Program-made: the position numbers and the translations under genes | Shown: in pieces, positions 35,859 to 45,007 of the stretch | Layout: every line of letters begins with the position of its first letter | Numbering within the stretch: position 1 is the stretch's first letter | NCBI RefSeq assembly: GCF_009741275.1 | Contig: NZ_WOWS01000002.1 | Location: 744,001-808,000 of the forward strand | DNA: 64,000 nucleotides | Source: Winogradskyella endarachnes | GTDB lineage: Bacteria; Bacteroidota; Bacteroidia; Flavobacteriales; Flavobacteriaceae | Direction of reading: 5' to 3' | The notes under the pieces: generated by a model | The model's input: the letters and a program-made list of their open reading frames with translations, nothing else | What the model was told of the DNA's origin: nothing | The model's database searches: none

Positions 35859-38309
35859 TTAATTTTTTTCGTTTTCTAATAATTGGTCAAGGGCAACTAA
35901 ATCTGGCACTAAAACTTGTCTCGCTTTACTACCTTCAAAATTACCAACAATACCAGCAGCTTCTAATTGGTCTATAATTCTACCAGCTCTATTGTAACCT
36001 AATTTTAATTTTCTTTGCAATAAAGATGCCGAACCTTGTTGAGCGGTAACAATTAATTCTGCAGCTTCTCTAAATAATTTATCTCTGTCTGAAATATCTA
36101 TATCAAGATTTGTGCCACCTTCCTCACCAACATATTCTGGTAATAGGTGAGCATCCGGATAGGCTTTTTGAGAGCCAATAAATTCGGTAATTTTTTCAAC
36201 CTCTGGTGTATCTACAAAGGCACATTGTATACGGACTAAATCGTTACCTTGGGTGTAAAGCATATCTCCTCTACCAATTAGTTGATCAGCTCCAGGTCCA
36301 TCTAAAATAGTTCTAGAATCTATTTTACTGGTTACTCTAAAGGCTATACGTGCTGGGAAATTGGCTTTAATAATACCAGTTATTACGTTAACAGATGGTC
36401 GCTGCGTTGCTACAATTAAATGTATACCAATAGCACGAGCCAATTGCGCTAAACGTGCAATAGGTGTTTCTACTTCTTTACCGGCTGTCATTATTAAATC
36501 TGCAAATTCATCAACAACCAAAACAATGTATGGTAAAAAAGCATGACCATCGTTTGGGTTTAACTTTCTAGCTTTAAATTTAGCGTTGTATTCTGATATG
36601 TTTCTACAAAATGCATTTTTAAGCATTTCGTAACGGTTATCCATTTCAATACAAAGTGAATTTAAAGTGTTTATTACCTTGGTATTATCGGTAATAATGG
36701 CATCTTCACTATCTGGTAGTTTTGCTAAATAATGTCGTTCAATTTTATTAAAAAGGGTAAGTTCTACCTTTTTTGGGTCTACCAACACAAATTTTACCTC
36801 TGCAGGATGCTTTTTGTATAATAGAGACGTTAGTACAGCATTTAGACCTACCGATTTACCTTGACCAGTTGCACCTGCCATTAGCATGTGAGGCATTTTA
36901 GCTAAATCAACAACAAAGGTTTCATTACTAATAGTTTTACCAAAAGCAATTGGTAATTGCATCTCTGATTTTTGAAATTTTTGCGACGCAATAACTGAAC
37001 GCATTGATACTATTGTTGATTTTTTATTAGGTACTTCAATACCAATAGTACCTTTGCCAGGTATGGGCGCAATAATTCTTATGCCTAAAGCAGAAAGTGA
37101 TAATGCTATATCATCCTCTAGGTTTTTAATTTTTGAAATTCTAATACCAGCTTCTGGTACAATTTCGTATAATGTAACCGTTGGCCCAATGGTTGCTTTA
37201 ATGCTAGAAATACCTATTTTGTAGTTATTTAAGGTTTCTACAATACGGTTTTTGTTTTCCTCTAATTCTTCTTGGTCAATAGAAATCCCTTCGTTATCGT
37301 ATTTCTTTAATAAGTCTATCGTAGGAAATTGATATTTTCCTAATTCTAAAGTTGGGTCAAATTGCCCAAAATCTTCAACTAACTTGTCAGCTAAGTTGTC
37401 GGTTTCAGATTTTTCTTCTTCTACAGCTTCAACTTCAATCTTTAATTCTGGTACGTCAATCGTTTCTTCTATAGGTTTCTCAGTAACTTCCATAGTAAGC
37501 TTTGTTTCAGGCTCAATGGACATTTCTGGTTCTAGTTTTGGTTTAGAATGTTTGCTAATGGTAGGTTCTGATTGTTCTAAAGGAATCTCAAAAGCAGATT
37601 TTATAGCTTCAGCTTCTTCTGTTAAATTATTATCAATATTAACAACTGGTGTTTTTTCGTTGTCTTCAGCTTTTAAATCTTCTTTAATTGAACTTTTGGC
37701 ACTTTTAAAGAGCTTAACAATGCTTTCTCCTGTGACTTTAAATCTTATTGCTAAATACGTAATAAGTCCAAAAACAAGAAGAAGTATAGTGCCAATTTTA
37801 CCAATATAATCTTGAAAATAGGTATTCATTTCAAAACCTATTGTGCCACCAAGCAAATCGTATTTATGTGTAAAAAATCCGAATAGAATTGATAACCAAA
37901 TAACAATGAGTGTTCCCCAAACCCAGTGTTTTCTGAGTTTTACTTTGTTTAAATCTAAAGCGATATACACGCCAGAAAGAAATATTAAGCCAGAAAAAAT
38001 AAATGAAGGTAATCCAAATCCTTTAGTGATAAAAAATTCACTAACCCAAGCACCAAGCTGACTTGCCCAATTTTTATATTCTGTGGAGCGTTCTGGAAAA
38101 CTGTGTAATACACTTTGGTCTTCCTTACCCGTAAAGACAAAAGATAAAAAGGAAATAAAAAGAAGAAGACCAATAATTATTAATAAACTACCAAGCACAA
38201 GTTTGTGCTGACTCGTTAGTTTAAAAGCAGGCTTTTTTACCTTAGGCGTTACTTTTGCCTTAGGTTTTGCTTTGGTTGTGGTTTTCTTTTTAGTTGTTTT
38301 TTTTGCCAT
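35859..38309 (-). CDS. ftsK: DNA translocase FtsK
   Basis: Septal DNA pump that clears chromosome termini and activates XerCD. A Lys/Thr-rich start is followed by four membrane helices (about residues 30-185), a low-complexity Glu/Pro linker (about 200-310), and the motor. The motor's alpha domain precedes Walker A GATGQGKS, Walker B is LVVDEFADLI, and RIAFRVTSKIDSRTIL follows. The C-terminal winged-helix gamma domain (AAELIVTAQQGSASLLQRKLKLGYNRAGRIID) recognises KOPS-type sites. Length 816 is normal. A REP-like hairpin lies immediately upstream. Confidence 0.97.
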   Translation of the reverse strand: MAKKTTKKKTTTKAKPKAKVTPKVKKPAFKLTSQHKLVLGSLLIIIGLLLFISFLSFVFTGKEDQSVLHSFPERSTEYKNWASQLGAWVSEFFITKGFGLPSFIFSGLIFLSGVYIALDLNKVKLRKHWVWGTLIVIWLSILFGFFTHKYDLLGGTIGFEMNTYFQDYIGKIGTILLLVFGLITYLAIRFKVTGESIVKLFKSAKSSIKEDLKAEDNEKTPVVNIDNNLTEEAEAIKSAFEIPLEQSEPTISKHSKPKLEPEMSIEPETKLTMEVTEKPIEETIDVPELKIEVEAVEEEKSETDNLADKLVEDFGQFDPTLELGKYQFPTIDLLKKYDNEGISIDQEELEENKNRIVETLNNYKIGISSIKATIGPTVTLYEIVPEAGIRISKIKNLEDDIALSLSALGIRIIAPIPGKGTIGIEVPNKKSTIVSMRSVIASQKFQKSEMQLPIAFGKTISNETFVVDLAKMPHMLMAGATGQGKSVGLNAVLTSLLYKKHPAEVKFVLVDPKKVELTLFNKIERHYLAKLPDSEDAIITDNTKVINTLNSLCIEMDNRYEMLKNAFCRNISEYNAKFKARKLNPNDGHAFLPYIVLVVDEFADLIMTAGKEVETPIARLAQLARAIGIHLIVATQRPSVNVITGIIKANFPARIAFRVTSKIDSRTILDGPGADQLIGRGDMLYTQGNDLVRIQCAFVDTPEVEKITEFIGSQKAYPDAHLLPEYVGEEGGTNLDIDISDRDKLFREAAELIVTAQQGSASLLQRKLKLGYNRAGRIIDQLEAAGIVGNFEGSKARQVLVPDLVALDQLLENEKN

Positions 38310-38315
38310 ACTTAC

Positions 38316-38334
38316 TTCCTGCGAAAATAGGAAT
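38316..38334. repeat. REP-like hairpin upstream of ftsK
   Basis: TTCCTGC-GAAA-ATAGGAA is an imperfect palindrome of the same family as the copy near 53.3 kb (TTCCTAC-GAAA-GCAGGAA). It sits just before the ftsK start on the minus strand. Confidence 0.55.
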
Positions 38335-38339
38335 CTATT

Positions 38340-39113
38340 TTATTTATATGCTGTTGCTTTTTTAGAAATACCATTAACATAGTTTTCTATTACATTAAGG
38401 TCTTTTGCTAATTCAGCACCATCAAAATCAATTATATCATCTAGTGTTATATTAGAATTATAAAATTCTAAATATTTGCTGGCTAAAGGTAAATAAGACC
38501 AATGCCATTTTTCTAGATTATAACCAGTTCTGCCGTTATCTTTAGTGGTATAAACCTGATAAAATCCGTAATCATTAGCATTTTCATTTAACCAACGGTA
38601 AATAGCTTTTCCTTTTGCTGTGCTAAAATACGAATTAGTTAAATTATTTAGGTCTAAATCTGTTCCCCAATGATGACGAGATGTACTTGGCATAGAACTA
38701 TATTCTAATATTTTCTGTGCTCTATCCAATGGTTTTAGATTGTTATACTTTTTCCATTTGCGTTCCCAAATAGCCTTTTGCTCCTTAAAATTTCGTGTTC
38801 CAGATAAAATTACTAAATCTATTTGGTCTTTTTTTGCGGCTTTGTACATGTCTAAAAAAGCAGCATATACGTCTTTATTGAGATATAACGTTTTTGCAGA
38901 ATGGTCTGTGCTAACTTTAATAAATGTAGAATCTGTTTTATAATTAAATTTTCCTAAGACTAAAGATTTATTAATATTGAGTTTTGATTTTTCTTTAGTT
39001 TGAAGGCTGTCGTTACTACTTGTTGCAACTTCTGCTACAACAACTTTATTTGGTTTTGTGTTACAACTTACCACCAGGCAAAGCATAAAAAATGTAGCAA
39101 GTAATAATTTCAT
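38340..39113 (-). CDS. M15-family D-Ala-D-Ala carboxypeptidase lipoprotein
   Basis: VanY-type zinc carboxypeptidase trimming peptidoglycan stem peptides. Start at 39113 is preferred because MKLLLATFFMLCLVVSCN is a complete lipoprotein signal (Cys at about residue 17); an in-frame ATG 13 codons upstream would add a non-signal leader. Active-site motifs are SRHHWGTDLDL (zinc His and Asp) and EKWHWSY (catalytic Glu and zinc His). The protein is 257 residues. It is adjacent to ftsK on the same strand, consistent with a cell-wall or division context. Confidence 0.9.
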   Translation of the reverse strand: MKLLLATFFMLCLVVSCNTKPNKVVVAEVATSSNDSLQTKEKSKLNINKSLVLGKFNYKTDSTFIKVSTDHSAKTLYLNKDVYAAFLDMYKAAKKDQIDLVILSGTRNFKEQKAIWERKWKKYNNLKPLDRAQKILEYSSMPSTSRHHWGTDLDLNNLTNSYFSTAKGKAIYRWLNENANDYGFYQVYTTKDNGRTGYNLEKWHWSYLPLASKYLEFYNSNITLDDIIDFDGAELAKDLNVIENYVNGISKKATAYK

Positions 39114-39192
39114 TGATGAGTTTAAAAGTATTGATGAATTGCAATGACGCAAAAATACAAATATGAAACGTTAATTCTAGTGCTTTTGGTAT

Positions 39193-39561
39193 TTATAGGA
39201 ACTTAGGTAGATAAATAATTCCGGCAATGATAATAGCTATAATTGAAGCAATAAAAACGGCTCCGGCTGCTACATCTTTTATTAGGCCTATTTTTTTATG
39301 GTATTCTGGGTGAATAAAATCTGCAATATATTCTACAGCAGTATTCATGCCTTCCATGCTCATTACAATACCAATCATAATGAATTGAGCCATCCATTCG
39401 CTTTTAGAAATATCAAAATAGAAGCCAGCACAAGTCATTACAATTGTAATAAATAATTGTACCTTTATACTAGCTTCTGTTCTAATAAGAATGAGCATGC
39501 CTTTAAAAGCAAAGCCTACACTTTTTAGTCTATTAACTAAAAACGTTTCTTTTTTTTGCAT
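39193..39561 (-). CDS. Diacylglycerol/undecaprenol kinase family (DgkA-like)
   Basis: Small trimeric membrane kinase phosphorylating diacylglycerol or undecaprenol. Three helices are present. The active-site helix SMEGMNTAVEYIADFI contains the conserved Glu and NTAxE, and the following HKKIGLIKDVAAGAVFIAS matches the family KDxAAGAV block. Length 122 is normal. In Gram-negative Bacteroidetes the substrate may be undecaprenol, as in Firmicutes DgkA; this cannot be told from sequence. It starts 5 bases after the tpx stop, so the two are co-transcribed. Confidence 0.92.
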   Translation of the reverse strand: MQKKETFLVNRLKSVGFAFKGMLILIRTEASIKVQLFITIVMTCAGFYFDISKSEWMAQFIMIGIVMSMEGMNTAVEYIADFIHPEYHKKIGLIKDVAAGAVFIASIIAIIIAGIIYLPKFL

Positions 39562-39566
39562 TCAAA

Positions 39567-40067
39567 TTATTTAAGTACCTCTAAAGCAGCTTCGTAATTT
39601 GGTTCGTCTGCAATTTCAGCAACTTGCTCTGTATGTAATACTGTACCATCCTTATCTACAACAACAATACATCTAGATAATAATGGTGTTAATGGGCCAG
39701 TTTTAAAAGTTAAACCGTAATCATCACCAAAGCTTCCTGTTTTAAAATCTGAAAGACTTTCTACGTTATCTAAACCTTCTGCGCCACAAAACCGCGCTAA
39801 TGCAAATGGTAAATCTTTAGAAATACATAATACTTTAGTCTCTGGTAATTCGCTAGCTTTTTCGTTAAATGTTCTTACAGATTGAGCACATGTACCTGTA
39901 TCTACACTAGGAAAAATATTTAACACTAATCTATTGCCTTCAAAATCTGACATAGATTTGGTAGATAAGTCTGTTGCAGTTAATTTAAAATCTGGAGATT
40001 TACTACCAACTGATGGTAAACTACCTGTAGTTTCTATAGGATTTCCTCCTAAAGTTATATTAGCCAT
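39567..40067 (-). CDS. tpx: Thiol peroxidase (atypical 2-Cys peroxiredoxin)
   Basis: Cytoplasmic or periplasmic peroxiredoxin reducing H2O2 and alkyl hydroperoxides with thioredoxin. The peroxidatic Cys60 is in SVDTGTCAQSVRTFN and the resolving Cys94 is in FALARFCGAEG, the Tpx pattern. The N-terminus contains the usual GNPIETTGSLPSVG. Length 166 is typical. No signal peptide is visible, so a cytoplasmic location is likely. Confidence 0.97.
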   Translation of the reverse strand: MANITLGGNPIETTGSLPSVGSKSPDFKLTATDLSTKSMSDFEGNRLVLNIFPSVDTGTCAQSVRTFNEKASELPETKVLCISKDLPFALARFCGAEGLDNVESLSDFKTGSFGDDYGLTFKTGPLTPLLSRCIVVVDKDGTVLHTEQVAEIADEPNYEAALEVLK

Positions 40068-40174
40068 ATGTTTTTGATTTTAGAATGTTAAAAATAAGAA
40101 CTTTTAAATGTAATAATATTAAATAAACGATAATATTTCAATAGGTATTTATCTTATGGTTAATATACATTAAC

Positions 40175-40209
40175 AAAAAACCTCAAGCCCTGAAACTTGA
40201 GGTTTTTTT
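40175..40209 (-). terminator. Intrinsic terminator of pheT
   Basis: AAAAAACCTCAAG pairs with CTTGAGGTTTTTT (13 bp) around an 8-base loop, just past the pheT stop on the minus strand. T-runs on both sides make it usable in either direction. Confidence 0.88.
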
Positions 40210-40226
40210 ATAATATATAATATAAT

Positions 40227-42653
40227 TTATCTTAATTCTGCACCAAGCTTGGTCTCAAAGTTAGATTGTAGTTTAGACATTATTTTGTCTATCTGCTTAT
40301 CGTTTAGCGTTTTGTTTTCATCTTGCAGAATAAAACTCACGGCATAACTCTTTTTACCAGCTGGTAAGTTTTTGCCTTCGTATACATCAAAAAGATTCAC
40401 ACTTTTAAGTAATTGTCTTTCGGTTTGTTTAGCAATAGTGTTTATCTCTTCAAAAGTAACTTTGTTGTCTAATAGTAAAGCAAAATCACGTCTAACTTCT
40501 GGGTATTTAGAAATAGCACTATACTTAATTTTGTTGTGTTTAGCCATGTCTATTACATTGTCCCAATTAAAATCAGCAAACAATACATTCTGAGAAATAC
40601 CAAAGTGTTTTAAAACCGATTTTTTAACCAACCCAAAGTCAACCATTTTTTTCTTTCCAACAGATAAGCTCATACCTTCACTAAAGATATCAGATTTTAT
40701 TGGTGCCGACTTTAATTTGGTTAAACCTAGTCTGTGTAAAACCGCTTCAACCGTTCCTTTTACATAAAAGAAATCACTCGGATTTGCTGCGGAATTCCAA
40801 CGTTCTTCAGATTTATTTCCTGTTACAAAAACCGATAAATGTTTATGTTCTTCTCTAGCTTCTGTGTATTGATGGTATGTTTTTCCAAATTCAAATAACT
40901 TTAAATCATCACGTTTTCTATTGATGTTATGAGCAACCGCTTCTAAACCAGAAAACAATAAGGACTGACGCATAACTTCTAAATCGTTACTTAAAGGATT
41001 TAGCATTTTTACGTTATGCGCATCATTTAAATCTTCACTTAACTCTATATATTTTGGCGATGTTAAAGAATTAGACATAATCTCGTAAAAGCCTTGAGAT
41101 GCTAATTGATTACCAATGATATTTTGTAATTTATAATCTTCAAAACGAGAAGAGTTAGAAATCGATGCATTTAACTTAGTGGTTGTAATTATATTATTGT
41201 AGCCATAAACTCTTAATATTTCTTCAATAATATCAGCTTCTCGCTGTACATCGTTTCTGTAAGGAGGTACTGTAAGTCCTAAGCCAGCTTCTGTAACATT
41301 ATTTACTTTAATATCTAATGAGGTAAGTATGCTTTTAATTGTTTCTTTAGGAATTTCTTCACCAATCAACTTTTTAGCATTTTCAAAACTTAATCTAACT
41401 TCAAAATCTTTAATTTTCTTTGGGTAGGCATCAACAATTTCACTTGTAATTTCACCTCCTGCAATTTCAGTAATAAGTAAAGCAGCACGTTTTAAAGCAT
41501 ATTCCGTAAGATTAGGGTCAATACCTCTTTCAAATCTAAAAGAGGCATCTGTATTTAATGCGTGGCGTTTTGCTGTTTTACGAACACTTACCGGATTAAA
41601 ATATGCACTTTCTAAAAAAATACGTGTGGTATGCTCCGTAACACCAGAGTCAATACCACCAAAAACACCAGCTATACACATTGGTTTTTCTGCATCGCAA
41701 ATCATTAAATCATCCTCATGTAATTGGCGCTCAACACCATCTAAAGTGGTGAATTTTGTGCCAGCTTCACAGGTTTTCACTTCAATTTTATTGCCTGCAA
41801 TTTTGTCTGCATCAAAGGCATGTAATGGTTGCCCTAATTCATGCAATACATAATTAGTGGCATCCACAACATTATTAATTGGTGCTAAACCAATAGATTT
41901 TAAACGATGTTGTAACCAAGTGGGCGATGCCTCTACTTTTAATCCAGATAGTGTAATACCACAATAACGAGGTGCTTTTTCAATATCCTTAACATCAACA
42001 TCTATTTTTAAGGACCTAGCGTCTACGTGAAAAGAACTCACTGAAGGTGTAATTAATTCTAAAGAAACATCTTTTTGCAATAAGCCAGCTTTTAAGTCTC
42101 TTGCTACACCATAATGACTCATGGCATCAGCTCGGTTTGGTGTAAGTCCGATTTCAAAAACTTGGTCGTTTTCAACTTTAAATAAGTCAGAAGCTAATGT
42201 ACCAACACTTAGATCAGCATCTAAAACCATAATGCCGTCATGAGATTCACCTAGACCAAGCTCGTCTTCAGCACAAATCATTCCGTGGCTTTCTTCGCCT
42301 CTAATTTTTCCTTTTTTAATTTTCCAGGCTTCACCTTCGGCAGTATAAAGAGTGGTGCCAATAGTAGCCACAGGTACTTTTTGTCCGGCAGCAACATTAG
42401 GTGCGCCACATACAATTTGCACAGGCGCTTCTGTGCCAATATTAACCGTGGTTACTTTTAAACGGTCTGCATTTGGGTGTTGTACACAAGTTAAAACTTC
42501 GCCAACAACGATGCCTTTTAAGCCACCTTTTACAGATTCGTAAGTATCTATACCTTCTATTTCTAAACCTAAGTCGGTTAGTAAATCGCCGGTTTTTTCA
42601 GCGTCCCAATCGGTTTTTATAAACTGTTTAAGCCAGTTGTATGAAATCTTCAT
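40227..42653 (-). CDS. pheT: Phenylalanine--tRNA ligase beta subunit
   Basis: Large subunit of the (alpha-beta)2 synthetase. The N-terminal tRNA-binding (EMAP/OB) domain is at about residues 40-150, with HPNADRLKVTTVNIG and CGAPNVAAGQKVPVA. The B3/4 editing domain follows (about 210-390, with NVVDATNYVLHELGQPLHAFDADKI split over two strands), then B5 (about 405-475). The catalytic-like core and C-terminal ferredoxin-fold anticodon-binding domain (about 715-808, YPEVRRDFALLLD) complete it. Length 808 is normal. pheS is not adjacent in the window, so the two subunits are unlinked here. Confidence 0.97.
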   Translation of the reverse strand: MKISYNWLKQFIKTDWDAEKTGDLLTDLGLEIEGIDTYESVKGGLKGIVVGEVLTCVQHPNADRLKVTTVNIGTEAPVQIVCGAPNVAAGQKVPVATIGTTLYTAEGEAWKIKKGKIRGEESHGMICAEDELGLGESHDGIMVLDADLSVGTLASDLFKVENDQVFEIGLTPNRADAMSHYGVARDLKAGLLQKDVSLELITPSVSSFHVDARSLKIDVDVKDIEKAPRYCGITLSGLKVEASPTWLQHRLKSIGLAPINNVVDATNYVLHELGQPLHAFDADKIAGNKIEVKTCEAGTKFTTLDGVERQLHEDDLMICDAEKPMCIAGVFGGIDSGVTEHTTRIFLESAYFNPVSVRKTAKRHALNTDASFRFERGIDPNLTEYALKRAALLITEIAGGEITSEIVDAYPKKIKDFEVRLSFENAKKLIGEEIPKETIKSILTSLDIKVNNVTEAGLGLTVPPYRNDVQREADIIEEILRVYGYNNIITTTKLNASISNSSRFEDYKLQNIIGNQLASQGFYEIMSNSLTSPKYIELSEDLNDAHNVKMLNPLSNDLEVMRQSLLFSGLEAVAHNINRKRDDLKLFEFGKTYHQYTEAREEHKHLSVFVTGNKSEERWNSAANPSDFFYVKGTVEAVLHRLGLTKLKSAPIKSDIFSEGMSLSVGKKKMVDFGLVKKSVLKHFGISQNVLFADFNWDNVIDMAKHNKIKYSAISKYPEVRRDFALLLDNKVTFEEINTIAKQTERQLLKSVNLFDVYEGKNLPAGKKSYAVSFILQDENKTLNDKQIDKIMSKLQSNFETKLGAELR

Positions 42654-42674
42654 AATATCATTTTAGTCAATTTA

Positions 42675-42682
42675 CAAAGATA
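42675..42682 (-). promoter_or_regulatory. Candidate -7 element of pheT
   Basis: On the minus strand TATCTTTG matches TAnnTTTG, 21 bases before the ATG. The T-rich -33 region is not diagnostic. Confidence 0.45.
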
Positions 42683-42817
42683 AAAATACTTATGGCAAAA
42701 AAAATAAGTTAGCAGGTATATTAAGTTATTTCTTTTAAAATCATAATTTGTGACTTAATAGTAAATTAGTGTCATATGTATAAGGACAGAATTGTATAAT
42801 CTTTAAAATAAATTTAT

Positions 42818-43045
42818 ATGAAATCATTATTAAAAGGCTTAATTGTTTTAAGCATATTGCTATCTTATTCTTGCAGAGAAACCAAGGAAGAGGAAAAAGG
42901 AATAACAGAAGATAAAACTGAGGTGGTAGATGAAACGGTTATCGCTACAGAGGCAGTTGAAGACGATTTAGATGAAGCAGAAGAATATATTAACGAAACT
43001 GAAAAAGAGTTAGAAGACGCTTTAAGTGATTTAGACAACATTTAA
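42818..43045 (+). CDS. Small highly acidic lipoprotein
   Basis: Signal peptide with lipobox (LLSYSCRE, Cys19). The remaining 56 residues are extremely acidic (Glu/Asp-rich, ending EAEEYINETEKELEDALSDL) and probably form one amphipathic helix. No family is recognised. It is followed 14 bases later by a strongly basic exported coiled-coil protein, so the two are very likely co-transcribed. The opposite charges suggest they may bind each other (inference). Confidence 0.75.
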   Translation: MKSLLKGLIVLSILLSYSCRETKEEEKGITEDKTEVVDETVIATEAVEDDLDEAEEYINETEKELEDALSDLDNI

Positions 43046-43059
43046 TAAAGAAGATAATT

Positions 43060-43623
43060 ATGAAAAAAATACTCAACATTTTAATAGTAGTGATTTTTGT
43101 TGCTTTTAGCAGCATTTCAGTGCAGGCGCAAGGAAAACCAGAAAAAATAAAGGAAACAAAAGAAAAGATTGAAAAAAAATCTAAGAAAGCCACTAAGGAC
43201 ATAAAAGATAAAAAAGAAAAGGTAAAAAAGGAGCTGTCTGATAAATCTGAGAAAGCTAAAAAAGAATTGAAAGACAAAAAGGAAAAAATAAATACTAACA
43301 AAGGTGATGTTAAGAAGTCTGCAGTAGCGTTAGAGGCCAGTGCAAAAGGTAAAGCTAAAGTTGCTGAGGCAAAAGAAAAACTTCAAAAGAGGTCTGATTT
43401 TCTTGTGCAAAAGGAAGAAAAATTCAATTCATTTCAAGATAAAATTAGCGCAGCTAAAGTGCGTTTGCAAAAGTTAAAAGATGAGGGGAAATTATCTGCA
43501 GATCAAATAAAAGATAAGGAAGCTAAAATTGTAAAAGCAGAAGAAAGACTTAACAAGTACAAAGCTTCTATAAACGCTGCCAAAGAAAAGGTAAAAAATA
43601 GGACTAGTGTTTTAGAAAATTAA
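43060..43623 (+). CDS. Exported lysine-rich coiled-coil protein
   Basis: Signal peptide (MKKILNILIVVIFVAFSSISVQAQ) followed by about 163 residues made almost entirely of Lys, Glu, Ala, Asp and short repeats such as KEKIEKKSKKATKDIKDKK and KEKVKKELSDKSEKAKKEL. This predicts long continuous helices or a coiled coil with a strong positive charge. Low complexity makes family assignment unsafe; resemblance to histone H1-like or LEA-like proteins is compositional only. It pairs with the acidic lipoprotein gene just upstream and is ended by a strong terminator. Confidence 0.75.
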   Translation: MKKILNILIVVIFVAFSSISVQAQGKPEKIKETKEKIEKKSKKATKDIKDKKEKVKKELSDKSEKAKKELKDKKEKINTNKGDVKKSAVALEASAKGKAKVAEAKEKLQKRSDFLVQKEEKFNSFQDKISAAKVRLQKLKDEGKLSADQIKDKEAKIVKAEERLNKYKASINAAKEKVKNRTSVLEN

Positions 43624-43642
43624 AAGAATTAATACTTATAAC

Positions 43643-43674
43643 AAAAGGTGCTAATTTATTAGCGCCTTTTTTTT
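43643..43674 (+). terminator. Intrinsic terminator after the coiled-coil gene
   Basis: AAAAGGTGCTAA pairs with TTAGCGCCTTTT (12 bp, one T-G) around TTTA, followed by a T-tract. Confidence 0.88.
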
Positions 43675-43724
43675 ATTTGTAAGCAAATTGTTGTTATTTC
43701 GAACTTAATTAAAAGTCTATTTCT

Positions 43725-44966
43725 ATGCGTAACGTTATTGCTTGCCTTATTTTATTAATTCTTTGTGCTTGTAAAGAAGAAACAAAACAACAAACTATAG
43801 AACCACAACTTAAAATTGGAAGTTATAGAGCTATTTTAGAATTGCAAGACAATGAAAAATTACCTTTTAATTTTGAAGTTACATCAGCATCTGAATTAAA
43901 AGTTTTTAATGCTGAAGAAGTTATAGACGTAGACGAAATAACTTATAACAATGATTCTGTTTTTATTAACTTTCCTGTGTTTGAAGGTTATGTTGCTGCT
44001 AAATTAGATGGCGATAATTTAAATGGAAATTTTATAAAGGAAAGTTTAAATAGAGTAGTGCCATTTTCTGCTGAATTTGATAATGCTACGCGCTTTAATG
44101 TTTCAGAAAAACCGTCTCAAAATGTATCAGGTATTTGGGAAACTGTTTTTAGTATAGGAATTGTTGATGATGAATATATTGCTAAAGGTATTTTTAAACA
44201 AGAAGGCAAAAAAGTAACCGGAACTTTTAGAACCACTACAGGTGATTACAGATATCTTGAAGGTGTAATGGATGGCGACCAAATGAAGCTTTCTACTTTT
44301 GATGGCGCACATGCGTTTTTGTTTACAGCGAAGGTTACAGACTCTACAATGGAGGGTTTATTTTATTCTGGTAATCATTGGAAAGAGCCATTTATTGCAA
44401 AACGTAACAAGAATTTTGAATTGCCAAACTCTAACGACTTAACCTTTTTAAAGGACGGTTATGATGCTTTAGATTTTGCGTTTCCGAATACATCAGATGA
44501 GTTGGTGTCTTTAAAAGATGACCGCTTTAAAAATAAAGTTGTGGTTGTTCAGATTATGGGAACTTGGTGCCCAAACTGTTTAGATGAAAGTAAATACTAT
44601 GCAGAGTTTTATAAAAACAATAAAGATAAAGACATAGAGTTTGTGGCATTAGCTTTTGAGTATGCTAAAACCAAAGAAGCGGCATTTAGCAGAATAGACC
44701 GTTTGCAAAGTAAAATAGATATTAATTATCCAATTCTTTTAGCACAATACGGAACTTCAGACAAAGCTAAAGCGCAAGAAAAACTACCAATGCTCAACCA
44801 TGTGTTATCTTATCCAACATCTATCTTTATCGACAAAAAAGGAAAAGTAAGAAAAATACATACAGGTTTTAATGGACCAGCAACGGGTGAAAAGTATGTG
44901 GAGTTTAAAGAAGAGTTTGAAGGGTTTGTTGATGATTTGTTGTTGGAGCAGAGGATTTTTGATTAA
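43725..44966 (+). CDS. TlpA-type thioredoxin-fold lipoprotein
   Basis: Lipoprotein signal (LILLILCACKEE, Cys15). Residues about 25-235 are beta-rich and resemble the N-terminal domains of Bacteroidetes TlpA proteins. The C-terminal thioredoxin-like domain (about 245-405) has the redox motif WCPNC (Cys282 and Cys285) in MGTWCPNCLDES and the cis-Pro segment SYPTSIFIDKKGK. It should reduce or isomerise disulfides of exported proteins, possibly cytochrome c apoproteins; the latter is inference. It has its own intergenic region and ends close to a convergent gene. Confidence 0.9.
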   Translation: MRNVIACLILLILCACKEETKQQTIEPQLKIGSYRAILELQDNEKLPFNFEVTSASELKVFNAEEVIDVDEITYNNDSVFINFPVFEGYVAAKLDGDNLNGNFIKESLNRVVPFSAEFDNATRFNVSEKPSQNVSGIWETVFSIGIVDDEYIAKGIFKQEGKKVTGTFRTTTGDYRYLEGVMDGDQMKLSTFDGAHAFLFTAKVTDSTMEGLFYSGNHWKEPFIAKRNKNFELPNSNDLTFLKDGYDALDFAFPNTSDELVSLKDDRFKNKVVVVQIMGTWCPNCLDESKYYAEFYKNNKDKDIEFVALAFEYAKTKEAAFSRIDRLQSKIDINYPILLAQYGTSDKAKAQEKLPMLNHVLSYPTSIFIDKKGKVRKIHTGFNGPATGEKYVEFKEEFEGFVDDLLLEQRIFD

Positions 44967-45007
44967 TGAGACTTTTTCTAGAAGTTAATTATATTCAGTG
45001 ACGATAA

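Noticed and set aside
37384-37809. Ser-rich frame opposite ftsK
   Set aside because: Shadow of the Glu-rich FtsK linker.
39114-39152. Upstream ATG for the M15 peptidase
   Set aside because: The 13 extra codons precede a complete lipoprotein signal that starts at the later ATG.
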